Positions 1 through 7,033 of a DNA stretch of 15,272 nt are shown piece after piece. The notes beneath the pieces were generated by a model. It made no database searches. It saw only the letters and a list, made by a program, of their open reading frames with translations, and was not told the DNA's origin. The stretch lies in NCBI GenBank assembly GCA_002424365.1, contig DIRQ01000081.1:1-15272 (forward strand), read 5' to 3'. A program made the translations under genes and the position numbers. Position 1 is the stretch's first letter. Every line of letters begins with the position of its first letter. This DNA is from Syntrophomonas sp. UBA5432. GTDB taxonomy: Bacteria > Bacillota > Syntrophomonadia > Syntrophomonadales > Syntrophomonadaceae.

Positions 1-638
1 TGGAAAACATCATTCACTATAATTGTGTTGATCGCTGGACGGACCTAATGCCGGGATATGATTTTGCAGAATCAGGTGCGATATTAGGTATGGGCGAGGA
101 ACAATATAAAGGGTTAGAGAAGGTGGAGCATACATTTGGGGATGAACAAATTTTTGATTTAGGCCATACCCGGGTACAGGCATTGCATACTCCAGGTCAT
201 TCTCCCGGACATTGTGTTTTCTGGTTCCCAGAGGAGGAGTTGGTGTTTTCCGGGGACATCTGCCTGACTAAAGCAGGTCCCTGGTATGGGGAAGTATTTG
301 CTAACCCGGGTGATATGTTAAGCTCTATCGAGCGAGTGATTGGACTCAAACCCAAACAAATAGTGTCCTGTCACACCAACCAGGTTTATGATGATGCTAT
401 ACCCAGGTTAACTGAGTTTAAGAGCCGTATATATAAACGAGAGGAAAGGATATATAAATATTTGACCTCCCGGGTTGCAGGTCTGGATGAAATTGCCGAC
501 CAGAATCTGATTTACATACAGCATCCCACCCCGTTTGTTCTTTTCTGGGAAAAATTAATGGTACTAAAACACCTGGAACGACTTATCCAGCAAGATCGGG
601 TAGAAGAAGTAGAACCAGGTCTATATCAGGCTAGATAA
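1..638 (+). CDS. MBL-fold metallo-hydrolase, 5'-truncated by the window edge
   Basis: The reading frame is open from base 3, so the true start lies outside the window; the ATG at 48 is probably internal. Visible metallo-beta-lactamase-fold motifs are TPGHSPGH (a metal-binding His), SGDI (the bridging Asp) and SCHTN (the last metal His). The first motif, HxHxDH, must lie upstream and cannot be checked. The C-terminal ~80 residues are a charged helical region ending in a small helical domain, as in glyoxalase-II-like MBL proteins of Firmicutes. Probably a cytosolic di-metal hydrolase of a thioester, ester or similar substrate; the substrate cannot be deduced. The GDSL esterase gene follows after 27 bp, so co-transcription is likely. 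Confidence 0.85.
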   Translation, partial: ENIIHYNCVDRWTDLMPGYDFAESGAILGMGEEQYKGLEKVEHTFGDEQIFDLGHTRVQALHTPGHSPGHCVFWFPEEELVFSGDICLTKAGPWYGEVFANPGDMLSSIERVIGLKPKQIVSCHTNQVYDDAIPRLTEFKSRIYKREERIYKYLTSRVAGLDEIADQNLIYIQHPTPFVLFWEKLMVLKHLERLIQQDRVEEVEPGLYQAR

Positions 639-665
639 CAATCATTCATTTCAGGAGAGTGATAC

Positions 666-1226
666 TTGGTGGCCAATACTAATGAGAAAATGAAAATCGT
701 ATGCCTGGGTGATAGTATTACTTATGGTTTTCCCTTTGGTCCGCGGGTATCCTGGGTAGCCATGTTAGACCAGGCACTGGATGCAGAAGTAATAAACCAG
801 GGTATAAATGGCAACACCACCACTGATATGCTCAGACGCTTTGAACGCTCGGTTTTAAGATATAATCCCACCCATGTTATTATTATGGGAGGAATAAATG
901 ATGTAATATGTGGAGAATCATTTGACCGTATTAGTTGGAACCTGCGAGAGATGATAGAAAAGGCACAAGAAGCAGGTATTGAGGTAATATTAGGTTTACC
1001 AACCGCTGTGGACGAACTCTACTGGGAAAAGCTAATCATAAGAATACGTCAGTGGATGCTGGATTATGCCGCCGAACATGGGCTTAAGATAATAAATTTT
1101 GCTGCTGCCTTTTATGATAAAAATGGCAAGGTTCGCAGCGACCTGCTGCTAGCCGATGGCGGTCACCCCGACACCACCGGTTACCGGGCCATGTTCGAAC
1201 AAATTGATTTGAGTATATTTAAATAA
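666..1226 (+). CDS. SGNH/GDSL-type esterase, small cytosolic form
   Basis: A protein of about 186 residues with all four SGNH blocks: GDSITYG (nucleophile Ser) near the N-terminus, the block II Gly in NQGINGNTT, GGIND (block III Asn), and DGGHPDTTGY near the C-terminus carrying the catalytic Asp and His. There is no signal peptide, so it should act in the cytosol on an ester or acyl-thioester; the substrate is unknown. The start is ambiguous. AGGAGAG at 653-659 serves either TTG 666 or GTG 669, while ATG 690 sits nearest the conserved core but has no ribosome binding site. The gene follows the MBL hydrolase by 27 bp. The next gene is convergent, with about 74 bp between the two stops and no strong terminator. 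Confidence 0.88.
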   Translation: MVANTNEKMKIVCLGDSITYGFPFGPRVSWVAMLDQALDAEVINQGINGNTTTDMLRRFERSVLRYNPTHVIIMGGINDVICGESFDRISWNLREMIEKAQEAGIEVILGLPTAVDELYWEKLIIRIRQWMLDYAAEHGLKIINFAAAFYDKNGKVRSDLLLADGGHPDTTGYRAMFEQIDLSIFK

Positions 1227-1300
1227 AATAGATTTATTTAGGGTTAAATTTGTTCCTTACAGGGTTACACATGGTCCGTGTTATTTGTCTAACTAGCCAA

Positions 1301-2287
1301 TTATACCACTGAAGGTACCTCTTCGGGTTTTAGAGGAAGTACTTCTAGAATGGATAAGTTTTCCTCTCCGGAATGGTAAACCTTGATCCGTGCCGTCTCC
1401 AGGTTTTTGGCATCACTGTAGCGGGCAACAATGGCAGCTGCGTAGTTTAACAGCTCTGAATTAAAATTATTACTATAACGAAGTAAGCCCAAGGGTCCGG
1501 GACGATCGGCGACCTTTATCAGCCAATCTTGGGGCCAAGCTTGCTCCTCCAGCTTTCGATTTTCCGACTGATTCCTGCCTACCACCAACAACTTATCGGT
1601 ATCTAAAATAAAATGACGCCCCACTTTCAATATTTCCATTTCATCCTGCCCGGGTAGTTCATTTCTTTCTAGCAACTTTTTTAAACGGCGAGCAAAATTC
1701 TGTTCTGTTAATAGACATCCTCCCGCCGGGGAAGGGTAGTCCTTGATACTAAATTTATCCGCCAGCTCCATCTGCCGGGTACGTCCGCGTCCGCTAATAT
1801 CCAACAAACCTTCACGTTCTATCCACCCACGTATCTCTGGTTCAGTAGAGGGTAACAATTTACCCGATAGAGGTCTGACAATAAATCCTCGATAACCGGA
1901 TAATTTATCTACAGCATTAAGGGCTGATTTATTCTGACTCATTGGTCTTTGCCCTACCACTTCTCCGGTAACCAGAAAAGAAGCATCTACCTGGCTCATA
2001 TAATCGCCCGCTTTTTTTAACATAAAACCGTGGCAGTCAATGCAAGGGTTAAGGTTTTTACCATAACCGTAGACTGGATTATTAAGAACGCCAGGTATGT
2101 ACTCATCGCTAATATCAATAGTGTGCAGTTCTATACCCAAATCTTTAGCCGCCTGAATAGTTCGTTCACTGGCTCCAAAAAACGGGGTAACAAAATTTAT
2201 CCCCAAAACGTCAATGTTTTGCTTCTTAATCAACGCCACTGCCAGTTGGGAGTCAAGACCCCCGGAAAAAAGACTAATCGCTCTCAA
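1301..2287 (-). CDS. PP-loop tRNA-thiolation-like enzyme (MnmA/ThiI-like) with C-terminal NFACT-R-like domain
   Basis: Counting from a TTG start at 2287, the protein has 328 residues. The PP-loop ATP-pyrophosphatase motif SGGLDS lies at residues 8-13. NPCIDCH follows, with Cys82 and Cys85; this resembles the NPC catalytic region of MnmA-type 2-thiouridylases. A second Cys, in PAGGCLLTE (Cys191), could complete the sulfur-transfer pair. The last ~110 residues contain GRHF and VGRNQSENRKL, typical of the NFACT-R (DUF814-like) RNA-binding domain known to be fused to thiouridylase-like proteins. It probably adenylates a tRNA base and adds sulfur; the exact position is unknown. An upstream in-frame GTG at 2296 is possible, but TTG 2287 starts directly at the conserved core, is better spaced from AGGGAGA, and overlaps the upstream stop as TTGA. 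Confidence 0.82.
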   Translation of the reverse strand: MRAISLFSGGLDSQLAVALIKKQNIDVLGINFVTPFFGASERTIQAAKDLGIELHTIDISDEYIPGVLNNPVYGYGKNLNPCIDCHGFMLKKAGDYMSQVDASFLVTGEVVGQRPMSQNKSALNAVDKLSGYRGFIVRPLSGKLLPSTEPEIRGWIEREGLLDISGRGRTRQMELADKFSIKDYPSPAGGCLLTEQNFARRLKKLLERNELPGQDEMEILKVGRHFILDTDKLLVVGRNQSENRKLEEQAWPQDWLIKVADRPGPLGLLRYSNNFNSELLNYAAAIVARYSDAKNLETARIKVYHSGEENLSILEVLPLKPEEVPSVV

Positions 2288-2751
2288 TCCTGGCACTCTC
2301 CCTTTTCCACATATTCATCTTCATCCATTACTTTGATGCCGTTTTCTTTTAAAAGTGCAGCCGTAACTCCGTCAGCCTGGCGCAGTTTGAAACTAAAACT
2401 GCCATCATATATATACCCACTTCCGCACGAAGGGCTGCGGCTCTTCAAAATAGCGGTATCTACACCTGCCATCTGCGCGATTTTTAGCGTTTCATAGGCC
2501 CCTTTAATATAGTTATCAGTAACATCATCACCATCTTTGTTCAGCACCTTGCTATTACCTGCCAATACATCTTGACCAGACCCCGCTTTTATTTCTGCAG
2601 GCAACCGGGGAGTAGTTAACCCACCCAACTGCTCTGGACATACAGGAATTACATCGTCTTCCTGCAGTAATTCCACGAAATTTAGGTTAAGGTTATTTTT
2701 ACCGTTATATTTGCAATTAACCCCGCATAAACAAGCGCTGACTAACTTCAT
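2284..2751 (-). CDS. DUF523 family protein, TudS-like (possible Fe-S thiouracil desulfidase)
   Basis: A 155-residue single-domain DUF523 protein. Conserved motifs are CLCGVNCKYNG (Cys7, Cys9, Cys13), VCPEQLGGL (Cys38, Glu40) and SRSPSCGSG (Cys109). The Cys in the N-terminal, CPE and SPSCG motifs match the three positions that hold the [4Fe-4S] cluster in TudS, the DUF523 member shown to remove sulfur from 2-thiouracil. Fold and cluster are likely; thiouracil desulfidase activity here is an inference from family. The ATG at 2751 is preceded by AAGGA at a somewhat long spacing. The stop overlaps the start of the thiolation-like gene, so the two are translated as a coupled pair. A cytosolic, oxygen-sensitive enzyme suits an anaerobe. 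Confidence 0.85.
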   Translation of the reverse strand: MKLVSACLCGVNCKYNGKNNLNLNFVELLQEDDVIPVCPEQLGGLTTPRLPAEIKAGSGQDVLAGNSKVLNKDGDDVTDNYIKGAYETLKIAQMAGVDTAILKSRSPSCGSGYIYDGSFSFKLRQADGVTAALLKENGIKVMDEDEYVEKGECQD

Positions 2752-2765
2752 CCACTTTCATTCCT

Positions 2766-2794
2766 TTTTTATCCTGTTTTACACTCAGTGTCAA
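2766..2794 (-). promoter_or_regulatory. Candidate sigma-A promoter for the DUF523/thiolation pair
   Basis: Read on the minus strand, a perfect -35 TTGACA (2794-2789) is followed by a 17-bp spacer and TAAAAA (2771-2766) as a poor -10. The start point would lie very close to the ribosome binding site, giving a very short leader. An alternative is the extended -10 TGGTAAAAT ending at 2838. The 182-bp divergent gap (2752-2933) must also hold the promoter of the first YheC/D gene. CATATGAT at 2893-2900 resembles a sporulation-sigma -10 but has no convincing -35. Confidence 0.35.
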
Positions 2795-2933
2795 CCAAAA
2801 AACTTGGTACTATCCTTTAGAAAAGGTAATGTTTAAGATTTTACCAAAATAACAATAACAACTAAAAGTATTAGCAAAGGTTTGGTACTTTACATATGAT
2901 ATGATACAAAACATTAACGATGGAGACAAATAA

Positions 2934-4283
2934 ATGCATGATTTTATGATGGTAGATATAAAATCAGAACCTAAGCTGGATGAAAGCACAATAATGTTAA
3001 GCGCCGATCTTACCAGCCATATTATCTATAATCATAAACGACTGATAAAACTAAATGTCGGCAAAACCCAAAAAACTCTAAGAACCAAAACTAGCAGTTT
3101 CCGTTTAAGCCAAAATACCATCCATATGAATCCATCTTTAATGAAAAAGATTTTTCTGGAAGAAGATCGGAAATATGGTGTTAACTTTAACCAGAATGAA
3201 ATTTATATCGGACCGGTAATAGGCATTGTTGCCCTAAAACTAGATAGTAAAAAACGGCCATATGGAAATCAAACTACTTTCTTTCAGGAAATTATAGCTG
3301 GTAGTAGAAAATTAGGGCAGATATGTTTTGCCTTTTATTTTTCGGATATAGACTGGAAAAAGAGAATAATTTATGGATACTACCATAATAACAGTGGGTG
3401 GCACCGAGGAAAATTTCCGCTTCCTGATGTCGTTTATCCCCGCAGCAAATTTTATGTTTCCCATAAGGCAGATAGCCGGTACCGACTAAAACAGGCGGGA
3501 ATAAAGATTCTTAACCCTCAAATGGTAGGAAAGTGGGAAGCATATCGTGTATTTAAGCGCAATCCAGATATGCTGCCGTACTTACCAGAAACCAGATTCA
3601 TTAACAGCTTTCGTAAGGTCGAAATAATGGCTAAAAAATACCATGCCATTTATCTTAAACCGGTTAACGGAACCAAGGGAAAGAATATTATCCGGGTAAC
3701 TAAAAATCGAAAATCACCGGGTTACAGCTACCAGTTTCATTTAAACGGTGGTTTATGTAGAGGAAATGCTAACGATTTACTGCAACTGCGGAAAAAGTTG
3801 CGCCCGGTTATGACTGGCAAGAGCTACCTGGTTCAAAAAGAAATAAATCTATTGTGTTACGAGGGGGGAATAGTTGATATCCGGGTTATGGTACAAAAGA
3901 ACCATAATGGAAAATGGGAGGCTACCGGCATGGCTTGTCGGGTAGGAAAACCTGGCGCCATAATTAGTAATATAAGTGGTGGTGGTAGCGGTATGAGAGT
4001 AGAAATAGTTTTAGAGTCTTTTTTTGGTAAAAAACAAGTAGATCAGATAATTGAGACAATTATTTTGGTTGCTATCACTGCTGTTAAAAGCGTAGAAGAC
4101 TACCTGGGTAACTGTGGGGAAGCGGGTGTAGACATAGGAGTAGATAAGTTTGGAAAGGTGTGGTTTATCGAAGCCAACTTGCGTCCAGCCCGACGTGTAT
4201 TTTCATTAATTGGTGAAACTCAGACTCGCCAGAAATCTATAGAAACTCCACTATTATATGCCAGGTACCTGGCAGGATTCTAA
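2934..4283 (+). CDS. YheC/YheD-family ATP-grasp protein, copy 1 (spore-coat-associated family)
   Basis: 449 residues. Residues 1-100 form the small N-terminal domain ending in IGPVIGIV. FPLPDVVYPR (161-170) and NPQMVGKWEAYRVF lead into the ATP-grasp core. Lys242 in YLKPVNGTKGKN is the nucleotide-binding Lys and Gly-rich loop, DIR (315-317) lies in the second ATP-grasp lobe, and GVDIGVDKFGKVWFIEAN (Asp400, Glu413, Asn415) is the metal site. The family is predicted to make amide bonds from a carboxylate and an amine using ATP; B. subtilis YheD localises as rings around the forespore. The usual EVNSKP end of the metal motif reads EANLRP here, so metal ligands are kept but the flank differs. ATG 2934 has GGAG at 2922-2925. 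Copy 2 follows after 23 bp and shares the C-terminal YLAGF. Confidence 0.9.
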   Translation: MHDFMMVDIKSEPKLDESTIMLSADLTSHIIYNHKRLIKLNVGKTQKTLRTKTSSFRLSQNTIHMNPSLMKKIFLEEDRKYGVNFNQNEIYIGPVIGIVALKLDSKKRPYGNQTTFFQEIIAGSRKLGQICFAFYFSDIDWKKRIIYGYYHNNSGWHRGKFPLPDVVYPRSKFYVSHKADSRYRLKQAGIKILNPQMVGKWEAYRVFKRNPDMLPYLPETRFINSFRKVEIMAKKYHAIYLKPVNGTKGKNIIRVTKNRKSPGYSYQFHLNGGLCRGNANDLLQLRKKLRPVMTGKSYLVQKEINLLCYEGGIVDIRVMVQKNHNGKWEATGMACRVGKPGAIISNISGGGSGMRVEIVLESFFGKKQVDQIIETIILVAITAVKSVEDYLGNCGEAGVDIGVDKFGKVWFIEANLRPARRVFSLIGETQTRQKSIETPLLYARYLAGF

Positions 4284-4306
4284 GTAAAAGGAGAGGTACA
4301 AATTTA

Positions 4307-5656
4307 ATGAAAACTACAGGGAGTATCTCCATGTCACGCAACCTGGTTAATAAACTAGGAATAGATGTACAATCATCCATAATAATCCGGGTAGGGAGCT
4401 TGAAGATTAAAAGCAAACTTATCGTACATGATAATAACAAAAAAGGCTATGCGCTTTCACCGGAACTAGTTCAAGCTCTGCATATTAAAAAAAGAAAAGG
4501 CATGAAAATACGTTATCAGGCGGAGGATAAAATGCTCCACCTGGGACCTACTATTGGAATACTGGCTACTCTAATTCCTGGTTCTAATCGAGAAGTAATG
4601 GACCCACGCAGCCTACAGGCAGAGCTAATCTACTTGAGTATTATCGGTAATACTTTTCCCGGGCAGATCTATCTCTTGACTCCCGGTGGTATAAATTGGG
4701 CTAACCAGACTTGTAGAGGTTATGTATACCATCAGTTATCCCAGTATCGGGGGCGATGGGAATCTTCTATTTTCCCGCTTCCGGATGTAGTTTACGACCG
4801 CATTCATAGTAGATCGGCAGAAGCCCGCAGTAATGTGCAATACGCTAAAAACCGGTTAATGAAACTGCCTTATTTAAAATACTTTAATCCCCATTACCTA
4901 AATAAATGGAACGTTCACCAAGTACTTTTAACTAATCCCATGTTGACGGATTACCTGCCTGAAACTTTCGAGTTAGATAATAATAATCTGCAGGAATTGC
5001 TAAAAAAATACCGGGTATTATTCATGAAACCAAGCAATGGCAGCCTGGGTAAAGGGATAATTAAAGTCAGTGCCAGCAAGGGGAAATTAAACTATATTGC
5101 CTACAAAAGCAGGCGTATTCGCAACCAGGCCAGCAATCCGGCAGAACTGATAAGAAAAACTAAAAAGCTGAGGGATGATAGACATTATATCATACAACAG
5201 GGACTGGACCTGGCCAAATATAAAGGTTCTCCTTTTGATCTGCGCATTATCTACCAAAAAAATGGCCAGGGAGAATGGATGATTAGTAAAAAGTTTTGCC
5301 GTATAGCTCCTCACGGTAGCAGTATTTCAAATTTAAGTAGTGGAGGACGGGTAGAAAAAAGTTCTAAAGTCCTGCGATATCTGTTTAAAAAAGACTCCCT
5401 TATTAAATCAAAAAATGAAGAGATACGGCAGTTATGTAAAATGGTAGCCATTACCCTGGAGAATGCTAGTAATAATACATTTGGAGAACTAGGTATGGAT
5501 ATAGGAATTGACCGGCAAGGACGTTTATGCTTAATAGAAGTAAACTCCAAACCCAGAAAGACTACAGAAACCGTGTTTTCTATGAAGATAGTAAAAAACA
5601 CCTTTAAGAGGCCATTGGCATATGCTACTTACCTGGCTGGTTTTAAAGTCAAATAA
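4307..5656 (+). CDS. YheC/YheD-family ATP-grasp protein, copy 2
   Basis: 449 residues, the same length as the gene before it and clearly a tandem paralog: both have FPLPDVVY, a KW...NP...YLPET stretch and a C-terminal YLAGF. Residues 1-85 form the N-terminal domain ending LGPTIGIL. The ATP-grasp core has FMKPSNGSLGKGIIKV (Lys241), DLR (311-313) and GMDIGIDRQGRLCLIEVN (Asp398, Glu411, Asn413), so all predicted ATP and metal ligands are present. No signal peptide or membrane segment is seen; coat-associated family members act in the mother cell. AAGGAGAGG at 4288-4296 precedes ATG 4307. Probably one transcript with copy 1, ending in the hairpin at 5695-5724. The two copies differ through most of the chain, so they are an old duplication with likely different substrates. 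Confidence 0.92.
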   Translation: MKTTGSISMSRNLVNKLGIDVQSSIIIRVGSLKIKSKLIVHDNNKKGYALSPELVQALHIKKRKGMKIRYQAEDKMLHLGPTIGILATLIPGSNREVMDPRSLQAELIYLSIIGNTFPGQIYLLTPGGINWANQTCRGYVYHQLSQYRGRWESSIFPLPDVVYDRIHSRSAEARSNVQYAKNRLMKLPYLKYFNPHYLNKWNVHQVLLTNPMLTDYLPETFELDNNNLQELLKKYRVLFMKPSNGSLGKGIIKVSASKGKLNYIAYKSRRIRNQASNPAELIRKTKKLRDDRHYIIQQGLDLAKYKGSPFDLRIIYQKNGQGEWMISKKFCRIAPHGSSISNLSSGGRVEKSSKVLRYLFKKDSLIKSKNEEIRQLCKMVAITLENASNNTFGELGMDIGIDRQGRLCLIEVNSKPRKTTETVFSMKIVKNTFKRPLAYATYLAGFKVK

Positions 5657-5694
5657 GAAGCCACCGGGTAATTACATAAAACTACATACGTCTA

Positions 5695-5724
5695 TAGGAG
5701 GGCAGAATTGATACTGCCCTCCTA
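5695..5724. repeat. Perfect 11-bp inverted repeat, probable terminator of the YheC/D pair
   Basis: TAGGAGGGCAG (5695-5705) and CTGCCCTCCTA (5714-5724) pair perfectly around an 8-nt loop, 39 bp after the stop of YheC/D copy 2. The stem is strong, but what follows (TTAATATAG) is AT-rich rather than a clean U-tract, so termination is likely but not certain. TATAAT at 5734-5739 could be the -10 of a pfkA promoter; the nearest -35-like TTGATA (5708-5713) is 20 bp away, which is too far for a good match. Confidence 0.5.
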
Positions 5725-5798
5725 TTAATATAGTATAATAACCATAGATGAAGGAAATTGTTCCTCAATGCAGAATAGAACTAAGTAAAAATGGTTAT

Positions 5799-5816
5799 AG
5801 GTGGGTTATCCCACCT
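5799..5816. repeat. 7-bp inverted repeat in the pfkA leader
   Basis: AGGTGGG (5799-5805), a TTAT loop, and CCCACCT (5810-5816), followed by TTATTAGTT. It may be a small hairpin in the 5' leader of pfkA, perhaps a weak attenuator or terminator, given the tetraloop and the following T-rich bases. No known riboswitch or T-box pattern is recognisable around it. Confidence 0.4.
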
Positions 5817-5837
5817 TATTAGTTGGGGTAGGTTTTG

Positions 5838-5864
5838 ATAGCATGGTCTAATAGACCATGCTAT
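5838..5864. promoter_or_regulatory. Perfect 27-bp palindrome just upstream of pfkA
   Basis: ATAGCATGGTCTA (5838-5850) and TAGACCATGCTAT (5852-5864) are exact reverse complements around one central A (5851). As RNA this would be a 12-bp stem with a 3-nt loop, ending 5 nt before the AGAGGAGGG ribosome binding site (5870-5878). It could be an operator for a dimeric repressor or a hairpin controlling translation or attenuation. Its perfect symmetry and odd centre favour a protein-binding operator. No poly-T follows, so it is not a normal terminator. The regulator is unknown. Confidence 0.55.
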
Positions 5865-5885
5865 GAGTAGAGGAGGGTTAATTAC

Positions 5886-6986
5886 GTGCGGCCAATTAAA
5901 CACATAGGCATATTAACTGGGGGGGGAGACTGTCCAGGATTAAATTCAGTTATAAGAGCAATTACTAAAACGGCTGTACTAAAGTATGGCGTAGAAGTTA
6001 TTGGATTTATGGATGGCTTTCGCGGCCTGGTGGAAAATAATTATATACAATTAGATCTGCGCCGGGTATCAGGTATTGGCCATACCGGCGGAACTATTTT
6101 GGGAACTAGTAATAGGGATAATCCTTTTAACTTTATGACCATGATTCGAGGCGAACTGCAAGCTACCGACCAATCAGACCGGGCCGTAAGCAATATTAAA
6201 CATCTGGATTTAGATGGTTTAATTATAATTGGCGGAGACGGAAGTCTTAATATAGCTTATAAGTTCTTTAATGAAAAAGGAATTAATGTAGTAGGCGTGC
6301 CCAAGACTATTGACAATGATTTATCAGCCACTGATATAACCTTTGGCTTCATTACCGCAGTAAATACAGCATCAGATGCACTGGACAAGCTGCATACTAC
6401 GGCTGAATCTCACCACCGGGTTATGATATTGGAGGTAATGGGAAGGTACGCGGGATGGATTGCACTATATGCAGGGATGTCCGGTAGTGCCGATGTTATA
6501 CTAATACCGGAAATACCGTACAGCCTTGACGCCATAGTGTCTAAAATAGCACAGCGGTTTCGCCAGGGGAAAAAGTTTAGTATTATCGTGGTAGCAGAAG
6601 GTGCTCATCCGGACGGTGGGGAAATGGTAGTGCAAAGCCTGGTGCCAACCAGCCATGACCCTGTAAGACTGGGGGGCATAGGACAAAAAGTGGCGGAGGA
6701 GGTTTCAAGTCGACTTACTGATATAGAAACCCGGGTTACGGTACTGGGGCACCTGCAAAGAGGCGGTGGACCTACTCCTTATGACCGAATTCTAGCCACT
6801 CGCTATGGGGTAGCGGCAGTGGAAGCCTTTATGGAAGGTAAATACGGCTCTATGGTTAGTCTCCAGGGCAATAAGATAATTACAGTAGATTTACAAGAAG
6901 CTATCAAAGAGATTCGAAAGGTTCCAGTTGAAAGTAAATTAATTGATGCGGCACGCGCAATTGGAATTACTTTTGGGGATTACTAA
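5886..6986 (+). CDS. pfkA: 6-phosphofructokinase, group III type
   Basis: 366 residues, longer than the ~320 of E. coli PfkA and typical of the group III clade. Motifs are GILTGGGDCPGLN (8-20), GGDGS (116-120), PKTIDND (139-145, catalytic Asp143), MGRYAGW, EIP, VAEGA and GHLQRGG. It phosphorylates fructose 6-phosphate to fructose 1,6-bisphosphate in glycolysis. Gly119 in GGDGS is the residue of ATP users (pyrophosphate enzymes have Asp). Lys140 in PKTIDND, where bacterial ATP enzymes such as E. coli have Gly, is the pyrophosphate/group III type. The G+K pair occurs in group III ATP-dependent enzymes such as those of actinomycetes, so ATP is the most likely donor, not proven. Start is GTG 5886 with AGAGGAGGG at good spacing. 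The leader holds three inverted repeats. It opens a likely operon with hbd. Confidence 0.95.
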   Translation: MRPIKHIGILTGGGDCPGLNSVIRAITKTAVLKYGVEVIGFMDGFRGLVENNYIQLDLRRVSGIGHTGGTILGTSNRDNPFNFMTMIRGELQATDQSDRAVSNIKHLDLDGLIIIGGDGSLNIAYKFFNEKGINVVGVPKTIDNDLSATDITFGFITAVNTASDALDKLHTTAESHHRVMILEVMGRYAGWIALYAGMSGSADVILIPEIPYSLDAIVSKIAQRFRQGKKFSIIVVAEGAHPDGGEMVVQSLVPTSHDPVRLGGIGQKVAEEVSSRLTDIETRVTVLGHLQRGGGPTPYDRILATRYGVAAVEAFMEGKYGSMVSLQGNKIITVDLQEAIKEIRKVPVESKLIDAARAIGITFGDY

Positions 6987-7033
6987 TGTAAGAACGCTTG
7001 GATATCAGCCATGATATTAGGAAGGGGCCAACT

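Noticed and set aside
1227..1300. Possible bidirectional terminator between the GDSL and thiolation-like genes
   Set aside because: Only a 4-bp ACAC/GTGT stem is visible; too weak to call.
2030..2497. A 155-codon plus-strand reading frame across the DUF523/thiolation overlap
   Set aside because: It lies antisense to two well-supported genes, has no recognisable domain and no ribosome binding site; a shadow frame.
2804..2889. TTGGTACT repeated twice (2804-2811 and 2882-2889) in the divergent gap
   Set aside because: An 8-bp direct repeat about 78 bp apart with no symmetry or third copy; chance is a sufficient explanation.
4259..4274. 16-bp perfect palindrome TGCCAGGTACCTGGCA at the end of YheC/D copy 1
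   Set aside because: It encodes the conserved YARYLAG stretch, has no loop suited to a terminator, and the downstream gene is only 23 bp from the stop; most likely fortuitous.
5087..5601. Two minus-strand frames within YheC/D copy 2
   Set aside because: Both are antisense to conserved ATP-grasp motifs, show no family resemblance and have no upstream signals.
6998..7033. TTG start giving a 12-residue longer 3-hydroxybutyryl-CoA dehydrogenase
   Set aside because: No well-placed Shine-Dalgarno, and the extra residues precede the Rossmann strand where family members begin; ATG 7034 fits better.
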